A stretch of 64,000 nucleotides of DNA from DLAJ01 sp023663615 (GCA_023663615.1 JAMPHA010000001.1:62001-126000); one strand, 5' to 3'. Positions 9,130-17,901 are shown, counted from the first letter of the stretch. Numbers and translations: made by a program. Notes: generated from the sequence alone by a model not told the origin.

Positions 9130-10580
9130 TTTACGCCCTCGCGGGTATCCTCTAACACGATCCCCTTTTCCAACAGCTCCGCCCGGATCTCATCCGCACG
9201 CGCAAAGTTTTTCTCTTTGCGCGCGCGCTGGCGTTCTTCAATCAGCCGCTCGATCTCTTCATCCAGAATTTCTTCTTTTTTCTCCACGATCAGCCCCAGC
9301 ACGTCCGTCAGCCGATAGAGCAGGTCATAAAGCGCCTGCAAATAGCTCTTGGTGTTTTCGCCGCTCACATGGGAATTGATGTACTTGACAAGTTCGAACA
9401 CAACGGAGATTGCGTCCGCCGTGTTGAAATCGTCGTCCATCGCCTCCTCAAAACGCGCGGCATATTGCTGCGCCTCCGCAAGGCGTTCCTGCTCGTCCGC
9501 CCGCATGGAAAGGGCAGGGGCCGCGCCTGCCGGTTCCGCCGCGCCGCTTTGCCCGCCGGATGGCGATGCATCCGCCGCATGTTCTGCAAGGTAAACCAGA
9601 TTCTGCGCGCAGGTCACGATGCGCTCCAAGCCGTTTTTCGCCGCCTCCATCAACTCCGCGCTGAAATTTAAGGGCGTGCGGTACTGCGCGGAAAGCATGA
9701 AGTAGCGCAGCACCTGGAGATCATATTTTTCGGAAATGTCGCGCACGGTGAAGAAGTTTCCCTCCGACTTGCTCATTTTCTTATTGTCAATGTTCAAAAA
9801 CGCGTTATGCATCCAGTACCGCGCAAACGGCTTCCCGTTTGCCGCCTCGCTCTGCGCGATCTCATTTTCATGATGCGGAAAGATTAGATCTTCGCCGCCC
9901 GCGTGAATGTCGATCTCGTCGCCGAGATAGTGCTTGCTCATCACGGAGCATTCAATATGCCAGCCTGGTCTGCCGTCGCACCATGGCGACGTCCAGTACG
10001 GTTCGTTCTCCTTTTTCGGCTTCCAGAGCACAAAATCAAGCGGATCTTCTTTCTGTTCCTCACCCGAAACGAGCAGGGCGCGCATACCGCTCTGTAAGTC
10101 GTCCAGATTTTTGTGAGAAAGCTTTCCGTATTCGCGGAAGCTCCTCGTGCGGAAATAGACCGTTCCGTCCGCCGCCGCGTACGCGTGTCCCTTCTCGATC
10201 AGCGTGCGGATCATCGCGATCATGCCGTCGATCTCGTTGGTCGCCTGCGGGTGCGTTGTGGCGGGCTTTACGTTCATGCCCTGCATGTCTTTTTTGCATT
10301 CCGCGATATAGCGCTCCGAAATGATGCCTGCCTCCACGCCCTCCTCGTTCGCCCTTTTGATGATCTTATCGTCCACATCCGTGAAATTCGAGACAAAGTT
10401 GACCTCATAGCCCTTGTACTCAAAATATCTTCTGACCGTATCGAACACGATCATCGGGCGCGCGTTGCCGATGTGGATCAGGTTATACACCGTCGGTCCG
10501 CAGACATACATTTTGACCTTGCCCGGCTCCAAAGGAACAAATTCTTCTTTCCGTCTTGAAAGTGTGTTGTAGATTTTCAT
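9114..10580 (-). CDS. cysS: Cysteinyl-tRNA synthetase
   Basis: 488 residues from the ATG at 10580 (site GGAAAGGGCG). It charges tRNA-Cys. Class I motifs are present: HIGNARP as the HIGH motif and KMSKSEGN. The zinc ligands are visible as the Cys of MYVCGPTVYN, the Cys of WHIECSVMS and the His/Glu of GGEDLIFPHHENE. After the catalytic core there is a short Ala/Pro/Gly-rich insert (HAADASPSGGQSGAAEP) before the C-terminal helical bundle. It follows cysE behind the Cys T-box and so is probably regulated by uncharged tRNA-Cys. Confidence 0.96.
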   Translation of the reverse strand: MKIYNTLSRRKEEFVPLEPGKVKMYVCGPTVYNLIHIGNARPMIVFDTVRRYFEYKGYEVNFVSNFTDVDDKIIKRANEEGVEAGIISERYIAECKKDMQGMNVKPATTHPQATNEIDGMIAMIRTLIEKGHAYAAADGTVYFRTRSFREYGKLSHKNLDDLQSGMRALLVSGEEQKEDPLDFVLWKPKKENEPYWTSPWCDGRPGWHIECSVMSKHYLGDEIDIHAGGEDLIFPHHENEIAQSEAANGKPFARYWMHNAFLNIDNKKMSKSEGNFFTVRDISEKYDLQVLRYFMLSAQYRTPLNFSAELMEAAKNGLERIVTCAQNLVYLAEHAADASPSGGQSGAAEPAGAAPALSMRADEQERLAEAQQYAARFEEAMDDDFNTADAISVVFELVKYINSHVSGENTKSYLQALYDLLYRLTDVLGLIVEKKEEILDEEIERLIEERQRARKEKNFARADEIRAELLEKGIVLEDTREGVKWKRA

Positions 10581-10653
10581 TGTGTTTCGCCCTTTCCTGC
10601 TTTCCTGTTTGCCTGTTTTGCTGACTGCACGTTCTGCCGCCTGCTGCTTTCCG

Positions 10654-10805
10654 TTTCCCTGCACGGTGGTCCGTTCTCTGTCTATTTTTCGTTTCCCTGC
10701 ACGGCGGTCTGTTCTCTGTCTATTCTTCGTTTTCCTGCGCGGCGGTCCGTTGTCTGTCTATTCTTCGCTTTTCTGCACGGCAGTCCGTTGTCCGTTCTCC
10801 GTCTC
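10654..10805. repeat. 38-bp minisatellite straddling the 3' end of cysE
   Basis: Four imperfect 38-bp copies begin at 10654, 10692, 10730 and 10768. The unit contains CCTGCACGGCGGTCCGTT. The last copy encodes the final residues of cysE (stop at 10758), so the array starts inside the gene and extends into the gap toward cysS. Confidence 0.85.
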
Positions 10806-11465
10806 AGCGGCGGCGTCCTGCTGTGCCTTTTCCAGCTTTGCGATCCGCTCCGCGAGCTCGCCGTTTTCTTTTTTCAAAAGAAGAATGTCCTCCAGCATCG
10901 GATCGGGCAGATGCACCTGGTCCATGTCCTCCCGCGGCAGCGCCTTGTTGTCGCGGCGGACAACACGCCCCGGAACGCCGACGACCGTGGAATTCGGCGG
11001 CACTTCCTTTAGGACTACGCTTCCCGCACCGATCTTGCTATTATCTCCGATCGTAAAGGAGCCGAGCACCTTCGCGCCCGCGCTGATCATAACGTTATCG
11101 CCGACGGTCGGATGACGTTTTCCCTGCTCTTTTCCCGTTCCGCCGAGCGTCACGCCCTGATACAGCGTCACATTGTTCCCGATCTTCGTCGTCTCCCCAA
11201 TGATAACGCCGTTGCCATGGTCGATAAAAAAGCCTTCACCGATCACTGCGCCCGGATGAATTTCAATCCCGGTCTTGCGCGCTCCCCGCTGGCTCAAATA
11301 GCGCGCCCAAAAATAATGTCCTTTTTGATATAGTTTATGCGCAAGCCGATAATGCATCATCGCCTTAAAACTCGGATAAAGAAATACTTCCATATTGGAA
11401 TGAATCGCCGGGTCCCGCTCCCGGATTACCCGAATCTCTGTTTTGATCTTACTGATAAATCCCAT
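10758..11465 (-). CDS. cysE: Serine O-acetyltransferase
   Basis: 235 residues from the ATG at 11465, five bases after a GGGGG tract; ATGs further upstream lie too close to this site or within the T-box terminator. It makes O-acetylserine from serine and acetyl-CoA, the first step of cysteine synthesis. The left-handed beta-helix of hexapeptide repeats is clear (IHPGAVIGEGFFIDHGNGVI with the catalytic Asp-His, then VTLYQGVTLGGTGKEQGKRH). The C-terminus ends in a short predicted coiled coil (about residues 192-217) and a repeat-encoded Glu/Gln tail, which could affect the cysteine feedback region. It is the first gene after the T-box. Confidence 0.95.
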   Translation of the reverse strand: MGFISKIKTEIRVIRERDPAIHSNMEVFLYPSFKAMMHYRLAHKLYQKGHYFWARYLSQRGARKTGIEIHPGAVIGEGFFIDHGNGVIIGETTKIGNNVTLYQGVTLGGTGKEQGKRHPTVGDNVMISAGAKVLGSFTIGDNSKIGAGSVVLKEVPPNSTVVGVPGRVVRRDNKALPREDMDQVHLPDPMLEDILLLKKENGELAERIAKLEKAQQDAAAETENGQRTAVQKSEE

Positions 11466-11509
11466 CATTTCCCCCATCTGCGCGCGGCAAAGGCGATAAA
11501 AATCCTGCC

Positions 11510-11812
11510 AACAAAAAAACCCCGTCCCTACAACGATCAAAAGCACATATTCCGGCTTTTGATGTCTGAATTAGAGACGAAGTACTCCGCGGTTCCACTC
11601 TATGTAAGGGCATGTTTCACTCTGCCCTTCCCTTGATACGCATAACGACGTAACCCGTATGAAGCTATCCCGCACAGATGCGTTTTCACCTCATCGACTC
11701 CCGGATGCACTTCGGCTCTGCCCGTGTAAGGAATGCTTGCAGCCGATGACATTCCCTCTCTGATACCGTGACAATGCTTACTCTATCCGTTCCCAGTCTT
11801 TCTCTTTTTCTT
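11510..11812 (-). promoter_or_regulatory. T-box leader, probably tRNA-Cys responsive, with terminator
   Basis: On the complement the leader contains the T-box core TGGAACCGCGG (11587-11597) within an antiterminator whose outer arms are AGAG and CTCT. The alternative terminator pairs CGTCTCT with AGGGACG and ends in GGGG plus seven T, just before cysE. A TGC triplet in GAAGTGCATC (complement of 11707-11709) sits where the specifier loop of stem I is expected and would read tRNA-Cys, fitting the cysE-cysS genes behind it. I could not fold stem I completely, so the specifier is the least certain part. Confidence 0.88.
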
Positions 11813-11818
11813 CTATAT

Positions 11819-11846
11819 AGAATAACAAATACGGCAGGTTTGTCAA
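11819..11846 (-). promoter_or_regulatory. Promoter of the T-box/cysE operon
   Basis: On the complement TTGACA (11841-11846) and TATTCT (11819-11824) have a 16-bp spacer. The start point would fall near 11812, about 345 nt before cysE, leaving room for the whole T-box. Confidence 0.75.
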
Positions 11847-11949
11847 GTAGAAAGCGCGGAACCCTGCAAAAATTCCTCACCCTCACAGGCGTAACAGCAC
11901 TATCCGCGGGCATCAAAAAACTTGTGCATTCGGCGAGCGGCGAATGTCG

Positions 11950-11978
11950 ATCATGAATCGAAGATTCATGATATAATA
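11950..11978 (+). repeat. Palindromic element carrying an extended -10 motif
   Basis: ATCATGAATC-gaa-GATTCATGAT is a perfect hairpin whose right arm runs into TGATATAAT, an extended -10 sequence. The same arrangement recurs near 31673 and 31827. No gene follows on this strand. The rest of 11979-12092 shows nothing I can assign. Confidence 0.5.
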
Positions 11979-12092
11979 TGCCTTTCTGCGTATACCGTGC
12001 ATCATCACGTCATACGGGTTCGCGTGTACCATGGGTACGATCTGCCCGTCATCGCGTCTGTACCCGGATGTCCGGGCTTCCCGTTCTTCTCT

Positions 12093-12638
12093 CTATGCGT
12101 CCGCTTTCGGACAGCCCGAACAGCCGCTGCATTTCGATGCGGTCACATCTTCCCCCGTCACATTGATGGGCGAGGTCAGCATACAGACTGCCTGCGCTGA
12201 AATTCCTTCGCCGCTTCCCGTGAATCCGAGACCTTCCTCCGTGGTCGCCTTGACGTTTACCTGCTCCGTCTCAATTCCGAGCGCCCCGGCAATGCGCACA
12301 CGCATCTCATCAATATACGGCCGCATCTTCGGCGCCTGCGCAATGATGGTCGCATCAATATTCTCGATCAGAAAGAAACGGTCCTCCAACTCCTGCCCGA
12401 CCTTTTTTAACAGGACTAGGCTGGAAATATCCTTATAGGCGTCGTCCGTGTCAGGAAACAGTTTCCCAATGTCTCCGAGCGCCGCCGCGCCGAGTAACGC
12501 ATCCATAATGGCGTGCAGAAGCACGTCCGCATCCGAATGTCCGAGCAATCCCTTTTCATAAGGAATCTCCACCCCGCCGAGGATGAGCCTCCGTCCCTCC
12601 ACTAAACGATGCACATCATATCCCATTCCGATTCTCAT
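12093..12638 (-). CDS. ispF: 2-C-methyl-D-erythritol 2,4-cyclodiphosphate synthase
   Basis: 181 residues, start preceded by AGGAGGTAACT. IspF closes the cyclic diphosphate in the MEP isoprenoid pathway. Metal ligands are visible in MGYDVHRL (Asp8, His10) and LLGHSDADVLLHAIMDALLG (His42 region), and the C-terminal motif KATTEEGLGFTGSGEGISAQ is intact. The protein is about 20 residues longer than usual, ending in an unusual Cys-containing tail (SKCSGCSGCPKADA). A 73-bp minisatellite separates it from the glycosylase gene upstream. Confidence 0.96.
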   Translation of the reverse strand: MRIGMGYDVHRLVEGRRLILGGVEIPYEKGLLGHSDADVLLHAIMDALLGAAALGDIGKLFPDTDDAYKDISSLVLLKKVGQELEDRFFLIENIDATIIAQAPKMRPYIDEMRVRIAGALGIETEQVNVKATTEEGLGFTGSGEGISAQAVCMLTSPINVTGEDVTASKCSGCSGCPKADA

Positions 12639-12648
12639 AGTTACCTCC

Positions 12649-12815
12649 TGTTTCCCTGTCCATCCCTGTCTTTCCTGCCATGCGCGCTCTTTTTGTGCGC
12701 CCCCGCGTTTTCCCTGCGCAGTGTTTCCCTGTCCGTCCCTGTCTTTCCTGCCATGCGCGCTCTTTTTGTGTGCTCCCGCATTTTCCCTGCGCAGTGTTTC
12801 CCTGCCCGCATCCGC
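12649..12815. repeat. 73-bp minisatellite between the glycosylase gene and ispF
   Basis: Copies start at 12649, 12722 and 12795 with a period of exactly 73 bp, about 2.3 copies. Each contains TTTCCTGCCATGCGCGCTC. The third copy stops just before the end of the glycosylase gene. Confidence 0.88.
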
Positions 12816-12818
12816 GCC

Positions 12819-13331
12819 TTACGAAAGGCTTCGTCCAAGCGCTCTGTCCCACTCCGCCGTCAACCGCTCCAAGCTGCACGCTGCGTTCGCCGGACTGCTC
12901 GACGGCAGGCGCACCGCCGGAAGCGCCGTCTGCTCCCTCATATATTTTGCAAATAACTGATATGCTTTATTCCCGTTTAGAAAAATCGTATGAACGGGCG
13001 CATGATCCGTGATCACCCGAATATCGTTGACCATCACGTTCCGGATGGAGCTGTCGCTGGAACCGACAATATCGCAGGAAGCGATCACGTCCCAAAGCGC
13101 AATGTGATGGGAAAGAAGAAGTTCTTTTTTCTCCCCGATCGTCTGCGGGAGCGCCTGCGCGGTCAGCGCGGCGATCACTTTCCAGAACCGATTCTGCGGG
13201 TGCCCGTAATAAAACTGTTGTTCTCTGGACTTTACCGACGGAAACGAGCCTAAGATGACCACCTCGGATCGCGCGTCATAAATCGGTCCGAATTCATGCG
13301 TGACATGTTGGTATTCCTTGCTTTTTTCCAT
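12819..13331 (-). CDS. DNA-deoxyinosine glycosylase (UDG superfamily, family 6 type)
   Basis: 170 residues. The N-terminal motif ILGSFPSVKSREQQFYYGHP, then NRFWKV, and the C-terminal LPSSSPANA are the signature of hypoxanthine-DNA glycosylases of the uracil-DNA glycosylase superfamily. It would remove deaminated adenine from DNA to start base excision repair in the cytoplasm. The start follows GAGGTACGGTC. It is followed on the same strand by ispF after a repeat-filled gap; tRNA-Gly lies upstream. Specificity is inferred from family motifs. Confidence 0.88.
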   Translation of the reverse strand: MEKSKEYQHVTHEFGPIYDARSEVVILGSFPSVKSREQQFYYGHPQNRFWKVIAALTAQALPQTIGEKKELLLSHHIALWDVIASCDIVGSSDSSIRNVMVNDIRVITDHAPVHTIFLNGNKAYQLFAKYMREQTALPAVRLPSSSPANAACSLERLTAEWDRALGRSLS

Positions 13332-13427
13332 GACCGTACCTCGAATTTTGGCTTACTTTCTCTTATGACGCGGAAACGTAAAATAAGGATAGTCGAGCCT
13401 GTTACTCTTCCATCCTTATTTTCTCAA

Positions 13428-13498
13428 AGCAGATAACGGGAATCGAACCCGCCTCCCCAGCTTGGGAAGCTGGTGTTCTACCAATGAACTATATCTGC
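13428..13498 (-). tRNA. tRNA-Gly (anticodon CCC)
   Basis: Cloverleaf with acceptor GCAGATA/TATCTGC, anticodon stem CCAGC/GCTGG and loop TTCCCAA, giving anticodon CCC. T arm GCGGG-TTCGATT-CCCGT. CCA is not encoded. Confidence 0.93.
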
Positions 13499-13613
13499 GC
13501 GCCGTCGATATTCATGAAACGAACTTATTATAATATTTTTTTCTAAAAAAGTAAATACTTAGAATTGGAATATTTCGAAATTCCGCGTTCCTGCAAATTT
13601 TTCCACAAAACGC

Positions 13614-13643
13614 TTGACAAATCCCTCCCTTAGACTGTATACT
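13614..13643 (+). promoter_or_regulatory. Promoter of the tRNA-Val/tRNA-Met pair
   Basis: TTGACA (13614-13619) and TATACT (13638-13643) with an 18-bp spacer, about 37 bp before the first tRNA. Confidence 0.8.
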
Positions 13644-13680
13644 AGGCAATGCAGTCAAGCATTTGGCTGATTTCTTATAT

Positions 13681-13753
13681 GGGATCTTAGCTCAGCTGGG
13701 AGAGCATCTGTCTTACAAACAGAGGGTCATAGGTTCGAGCCCTATAGGTCCCA
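13681..13753 (+). tRNA. tRNA-Val (anticodon TAC)
   Basis: Acceptor GGGATCT pairs with AGGTCCC; anticodon stem TCTGT/ACAGA with loop CTTACAA gives TAC. CCA is not encoded. Confidence 0.95.
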
Positions 13754-13761
13754 TATTTTAT

Positions 13762-13835
13762 GGCGAGATAGCTCAGTTGGCTAGAGCACGCGGTTCATAC
13801 CCGCGGTGTCGAGGGTTCAAATCCCCCTCTCGCTA
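13762..13835 (+). tRNA. tRNA-Met (anticodon CAT), elongator type
   Basis: Acceptor GGCGAGA/TCTCGCT, anticodon loop TTCATAC in stem CGCGG/CCGCG. The D arm GCTCAGTTGGCTAGAGC is of the elongator Met type rather than initiator, which would show a mismatched first pair. CCA is not encoded. Confidence 0.92.
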
Positions 13836-13847
13836 CTGTAAAGAGTC

Positions 13848-13890
13848 CTGAAAGCCTTGTCATTACGAGGGCTTCGGGGCTTTTTGTTTT
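13848..13890 (+). terminator. Terminator after the tRNA pair
   Basis: AGCCTTG and CGAGGGCT form the stem, followed by CGGGGC and a T5 run. It lies directly after tRNA-Met. The stretch 13891-13974 shows no further feature. Confidence 0.7.
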
Positions 13891-13974
13891 CTCACTACAC
13901 TCGCGTTTTCTTCATAGCCAATGTTCTGCTTCATCTAAGCATCATTGATGAAATCGCCGTCTCCTTAGCGCGCC

Positions 13975-14229
13975 TTAATAATGATACCTGCAAGTATATA
14001 CGATCAGATTCTCACCATCGACTTGATAAATGAGTCTGTGTTCCTCATTGATTCTTCTACTCCATTTTCCCGCAAGGTCATATTTCAATCCTTCCGGCTT
14101 TCCTATCCCTTCGAATGGATTTCTCGTAATATCCTTGATCAATTCATTGATTCGTTTTGCAATTTTTTTGTCCATTTTCTGCCAATATTGATAGTCATCC
14201 CATGCATTTTCAGTGAAAGATATGTTCAT
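13975..14229 (-). CDS. yoeB: YoeB-type mRNA interferase toxin
   Basis: 84 residues, full family length. RelE-fold toxin: NISFTENAWDDYQYWQKMDK at the N-terminus, GIGKPEGLKYDLAGKWSRRI in the middle and a terminal TCRYHY, where the catalytic Arg/His/Tyr residues lie. YoeB cleaves mRNA in the ribosomal A site when free of YefM. It starts three bases after the antitoxin gene, forming a type II operon. Confidence 0.95.
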   Translation of the reverse strand: MNISFTENAWDDYQYWQKMDKKIAKRINELIKDITRNPFEGIGKPEGLKYDLAGKWSRRINEEHRLIYQVDGENLIVYTCRYHY

Positions 14230-14232
14230 ATC

Positions 14233-14484
14233 TTAATCCTCCACTTCAAATTTAATCAATCTCCCGTTTTCCGCCTGTCGAACAGAATCCTTTATCCACT
14301 CATAATTCGTCTTACTATCCCTGATATGAAAATTCTCCATTAAATTGTCATACTGTACCTGAGACATCAAAACTACATTCTCGCCATTTTTCCTCGTAAT
14401 AATAGCAATATCCGAATCCTGAACAACGCGTTCGCACACTTCTTTGAAATTGTTTCTTACGTTTGAAAAATTAGTCGCTATCAT
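14233..14484 (-). CDS. yefM: YefM-type antitoxin
   Basis: 83 residues of the Phd/YefM family. MIATNFSNVRNNFKEVCERV is the DNA-binding N-terminus and the acidic, flexible C-terminus (RLIKFEVED) is the toxin-binding part. It neutralises YoeB and probably represses its own operon. It directly precedes yoeB. Confidence 0.95.
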   Translation of the reverse strand: MIATNFSNVRNNFKEVCERVVQDSDIAIITRKNGENVVLMSQVQYDNLMENFHIRDSKTNYEWIKDSVRQAENGRLIKFEVED

Positions 14485-14488
14485 AATT

Positions 14489-14899
14489 TCACACTCCTTT
14501 AATCAAAGTATATGCTTTACCTGTAACAGTGTCAATATTTTGTACAAGCTTCTTATAATGATTTGATACCAGACAGTCATCGCGATATAAGTCATGGTAT
14601 CGCATAACCATATAATGGTACATTAGTTCATACTGCGCATCACTAACGTTATATTTTAGTGCCTGCATACAACAATAAATGCTGTTTACATAATAATATA
14701 ATATGGCATCCCTGTTCTCCGTCTGTGTCTCATATTCTAAAGCATAATATTGATAATCGTTTGCCAGCTGCCACCACAATTGGTAACATCCCTTCTCTCC
14801 ACCCATTTCCACTTCGTTCAATCGTTCTCTTCCCTCAATGCACTCATTCCATTCCGATGAATGTGTGTGCTCTATCTTGAAAAATTCTCCATACCTCAT
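14489..14899 (-). pseudogene. Unrecognised helical protein, probably the C-terminal part of a frameshifted winged-helix gene
   Basis: 136 codons giving an aromatic-rich helical protein (YQLWWQLANDYQYYALEYET). I recognise no family. It ends four bases before yefM and overlaps the winged-helix fragment at 14844-15134 by 56 bp in another frame. The two may have been one gene of about 230 residues now split by a frameshift, or two overlapping short genes. There is no convincing ribosome binding site at its ATG, which favours the first reading. Confidence 0.4.
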
Positions 14900-15134
14900 G
14901 TAAATGTTCCGTACTTATTCGTTCCCCAGAAGCTAATAACACATTCTCCACATACGCGCGACCGGCTTGTGTCAGGCTATAGTACTTAAATTTTCCTGCT
15001 TTTGTAAATTTAGCAGGCGGATTCTCAACTTCGTTAACCTTTTTTATTGTTGCGTTTAGCCCACTCAGCGAAATATCCAGTTCCTCAGCCACTTCCGTAT
15101 GAGTACAGTATCCCCGCTCATACAATATCTTCAA
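14844..15134 (-). pseudogene. Winged-helix DNA-binding fragment, 5' end missing
   Basis: The sequence KILYERGYCTHTEVAEELDI, then SGLNATIKKVNEV, is a winged-helix fold followed by a wing strand. Reading upstream in frame gives RDKLL, which belongs to the first helix, and then a TGA stop, so the true N-terminus is lost or altered. The apparent start at 15134 is a TTG without a ribosome binding site. The frame ends inside the next fragment. Probably a decayed regulator that once preceded or controlled the yefM-yoeB pair. Confidence 0.45.
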
Positions 15135-15144
15135 CAGCTTATCC

Positions 15145-15182
15145 CTTCAAAAATTCCTTGATATGAACTGTAATTTTTGAAG
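15145..15182 (-). terminator. AT-rich hairpin after the SGNH gene
   Basis: CTTCAAAAATT (15145-15155) and AATTTTTGAAG (15172-15182) form an 11-bp stem about 45 bp beyond the stop of the SGNH gene. It is a possible terminator and lies next to the broken start of the winged-helix fragment. Confidence 0.4.
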
Positions 15183-15227
15183 TATCCAACAAATTATGAA
15201 CTGTTTGATTTCATCACGTATGCTGAT

Positions 15228-16277
15228 TTATTCCGATTCCCCCATATACCGCTCTTCGATCTCCATAACGAGCGCCGCCATGTCCGCAAGCGTCTCATCC
15301 AGATTCTCCATCGTCAGGCGGCACAAGCCCGCCTGCATTTTCCGCACAATCTCGTGGTTGATCTCCTCGGAAAAATGAATCGTATCCATGTAATTGTCAA
15401 GATCCGTGATGACAGCGGCGTCATTTTGAAAATAGTAAATCTCCACATTTTCAAATGCAAGCAGATATTCCGCCGCCCGCCGCACCGTAAAGATGGCGCC
15501 GTCGCTGTCCCCGTTCCGGTACGCCTCATCCCACCACAGCATGGAATACGGAGAAAAAATAAAGCGAAAACGCGTTTCGGGATGCGCGCGCACCACGTCC
15601 CCGATCAGCGCGAGATTGGCGTCAATAACCGCCGCGTTCGCATCTTCTTTTTTCATCTCGGAAACCGCTTCCGGACGGTCATAGCGCGAAAGCGTGTCCG
15701 CGGCGGAAAACGTCTTATAATGCGCCCAGTTATAAGAGGCGCCCTCGTCATAGCCGCTTTCTAAGCTCGACGCCAGTTCGTACGGGATATGCTCAAAGAG
15801 CACGGTTTTATTCCAAAGATACTGCACGTCGTCAAACGGATTATGATTATACAGATACAACGGCAGGGACGCGTCGGGAAACGTCTTGGAAGCGTCCGCA
15901 TTCAGCGCCGAAATATCCACGCAATAATAGACATTGATAAGTTCGCGCGCCGCAAACGCCTCCTTCATATAGTAAACGAGATCGACGGTCGCCGCGCCGC
16001 TCTTGATCCCCTTGATCGTCCTGCCGCCAAAGGCTTCGTCAAACCAGCGGTTGTTATAATTTTCCGCGACCGAGGAACCGAACACGATACTGTCATATGA
16101 GAAATTACGCACCGTACCGATACACTGGTATTCCGCCTTGGATACCACCGCCTTCAGTCCGCCGATCGGCGCGTGATAATGATAAAACGGATCCATAACC
16201 GCCACCGCCGCAGCCACGGCGAGAAGCAGCGCGCCCGCTCCGATAAAAAAAGTCCGGATAAATTTCTTTGCTTCCAT
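15228..16277 (-). CDS. Membrane-anchored SGNH-like protein, partner of the MBOAT acyltransferase
   Basis: 349 residues, one N-terminal membrane helix (about residues 9-28) then an extracytoplasmic domain. FGSSVAENYNN is the SGNH block I serine motif and DTIHFSEEIN near residue 300 supplies the Asp-x-x-His. The layout matches AlgJ/AlgX/DltD-like proteins that complete O-acetylation of surface polymers using acyl groups delivered by an MBOAT protein. It lies 33 bp downstream of such an MBOAT gene on the same strand. The acceptor polymer is unknown; the enzymatic role is inferred from the motif pair and context. Confidence 0.75.
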   Translation of the reverse strand: MEAKKFIRTFFIGAGALLLAVAAAVAVMDPFYHYHAPIGGLKAVVSKAEYQCIGTVRNFSYDSIVFGSSVAENYNNRWFDEAFGGRTIKGIKSGAATVDLVYYMKEAFAARELINVYYCVDISALNADASKTFPDASLPLYLYNHNPFDDVQYLWNKTVLFEHIPYELASSLESGYDEGASYNWAHYKTFSAADTLSRYDRPEAVSEMKKEDANAAVIDANLALIGDVVRAHPETRFRFIFSPYSMLWWDEAYRNGDSDGAIFTVRRAAEYLLAFENVEIYYFQNDAAVITDLDNYMDTIHFSEEINHEIVRKMQAGLCRLTMENLDETLADMAALVMEIEERYMGESE

Positions 16278-16310
16278 CTATGCCCTCCATCCGCTCCATC
16301 ATCCGCGCTG

Positions 16311-17843
16311 TCAAAAATTAAAATATAAAAACGTGCTGACGCCCGACAGCGAAATAACCGACCACGCAAACAAGACGGCAAACCCCATCGCAAAGCGTCC
16401 GGTCAATGCGCGCCCTTCAATCCGTTCGCGTGCGTTTTTTCCCATGATCAACAGCATCCCGACCGCCAGCGCGAAGAAAAGCTCCGCCATATGCAGTGTG
16501 ACGACATGCTGCGGCGCCCGCATGGACAGAAATTTTTCTACGATATACAGCTCCGGCACTTCCATCGCTCCTGCGACTGCCCGCAGACTGTGAAAATATG
16601 TCATGGAAAACAGACCTTTCAGGTACCGGAATGCATCCGCCAGCGTATCGCTGCGGAACACGATCAGAGAAAGGTAGTGGAACATAAACGTCGCGATATG
16701 AGCGGGCACATGTCTTTTTCCATCCTTCTCCGGAATCGGATGCAGGATGTTTACGACCATCGCCAGCCCGTACAACAATCCCCACACAACAAAGGTCCAG
16801 TTCGCGCCGTGCCATAAGCCGCTTAAAAAAAAGACGATCATCGTATTACGCATGGTCCGAAGCTTTCCTCTCCTGCTGCCGCCGAGCGGAATATATACAT
16901 AGGTGGTAAAAAAACGACCGAGCGTCATGTGCCACCTGCGCCAAAAATCGCGGACAGACACCGCCTTATAGGGAGAATCGAAATTGTGCGGCAGCTCCAC
17001 GCCGAACATCTTTCCGATGCCGACCGCCATATCGCAATAACCGCTGAAATCAAAATAGAGCTGAAGCATGTAGGCAAGCGCCGAGAGCGCGAGCGATACG
17101 GAATCCAGCCCGCCAATGTTTGCGAATCCGAAATCCGCGGGCTTTGCCAGCAGGTCGGCAAGCAGTACCTTTTTGGACAGTCCGAACACAAAATAGGCAA
17201 TGCCGCGCGCAAAACGCTCCGCATCAAACGTTCTTTTTTGAGAATCCTGAAACTGCGGGATAAGCTCGCTGTGCAGCACGATCGGCCCTGCGATGAGCTG
17301 TGGAAAAAAAGTGACGAACGTCAGATAATCCACGACGCCGTAATGCGCCGCCTCTCCCCTGCACCGATCCAGAATAAACGATAACTGCTGAAAGGTAAAA
17401 AAACTGATGCCGAGCGGGAGCAGGATATGCCTGACCGTAAAATCCGTCGAAAGCGCCGCATTCAGGTTCTCGATAAAAAAATCATAGTATTTGAAATAGC
17501 CCAGGATTCCCAGATTGCACACACACCCCGCCACGCGCACAATGCGCCTGTCACGCCGTATCGTATCGCGCTCTGACCGCCCGGCGCGCTTCTCCGTGCA
17601 TACGCCGCTGTTCCCGGCGCGCTTCTCCGCCCCCGCAAGCAGCGCGCTGAGCAGATAATTGACAGCGCAGCTAAACAGAATGATCGGCAGATAACGCGCG
17701 TTAAAATACGCATAAAACCAAAGCGACATTCCGACCAGAAAAATCTGCGCGCCCCGGTAACATTTGATCCGGTTAAGTCCGTACCAGCCGAGCAGTGCAA
17801 GCGGCAGGAATAAAAAAATGAACAGATATGAGTTAAACAGCAT
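16311..17843 (-). CDS. MBOAT family O-acyltransferase (AlgI-like)
   Basis: 510 residues with many membrane helices. The MBOAT hallmark is present: YFDFSGYCDMAVGIGKMFG, then FWRRWHMTLGRFF, and the catalytic His in SGLWHGANW (His345). These proteins move acyl groups from cytoplasmic acyl-CoA across the membrane for acetylation of extracellular polysaccharide or wall polymer. The 5' part is typical (LFNSYLFIFLFLPLAL). An Arg/Ala-rich cytoplasmic loop around residues 73-98 contains a short duplicated segment (EKRAGNSGVCTEKRAGRSE). Start after AAAGGACG. Forms a pair with the SGNH gene downstream. Confidence 0.92.
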   Translation of the reverse strand: MLFNSYLFIFLFLPLALLGWYGLNRIKCYRGAQIFLVGMSLWFYAYFNARYLPIILFSCAVNYLLSALLAGAEKRAGNSGVCTEKRAGRSERDTIRRDRRIVRVAGCVCNLGILGYFKYYDFFIENLNAALSTDFTVRHILLPLGISFFTFQQLSFILDRCRGEAAHYGVVDYLTFVTFFPQLIAGPIVLHSELIPQFQDSQKRTFDAERFARGIAYFVFGLSKKVLLADLLAKPADFGFANIGGLDSVSLALSALAYMLQLYFDFSGYCDMAVGIGKMFGVELPHNFDSPYKAVSVRDFWRRWHMTLGRFFTTYVYIPLGGSRRGKLRTMRNTMIVFFLSGLWHGANWTFVVWGLLYGLAMVVNILHPIPEKDGKRHVPAHIATFMFHYLSLIVFRSDTLADAFRYLKGLFSMTYFHSLRAVAGAMEVPELYIVEKFLSMRAPQHVVTLHMAELFFALAVGMLLIMGKNARERIEGRALTGRFAMGFAVLFAWSVISLSGVSTFLYFNF

Positions 17844-17901
17844 CTTACCAAGCGTCCTTTATCTTTTGATTTCTATCCATTCTTATTTTATCGAAATGCG
17901 C

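Noticed and set aside
11686..11916. Open frame inside the T-box leader
   Set aside because: It covers the promoter and the structured leader of cysE; coding is not plausible.
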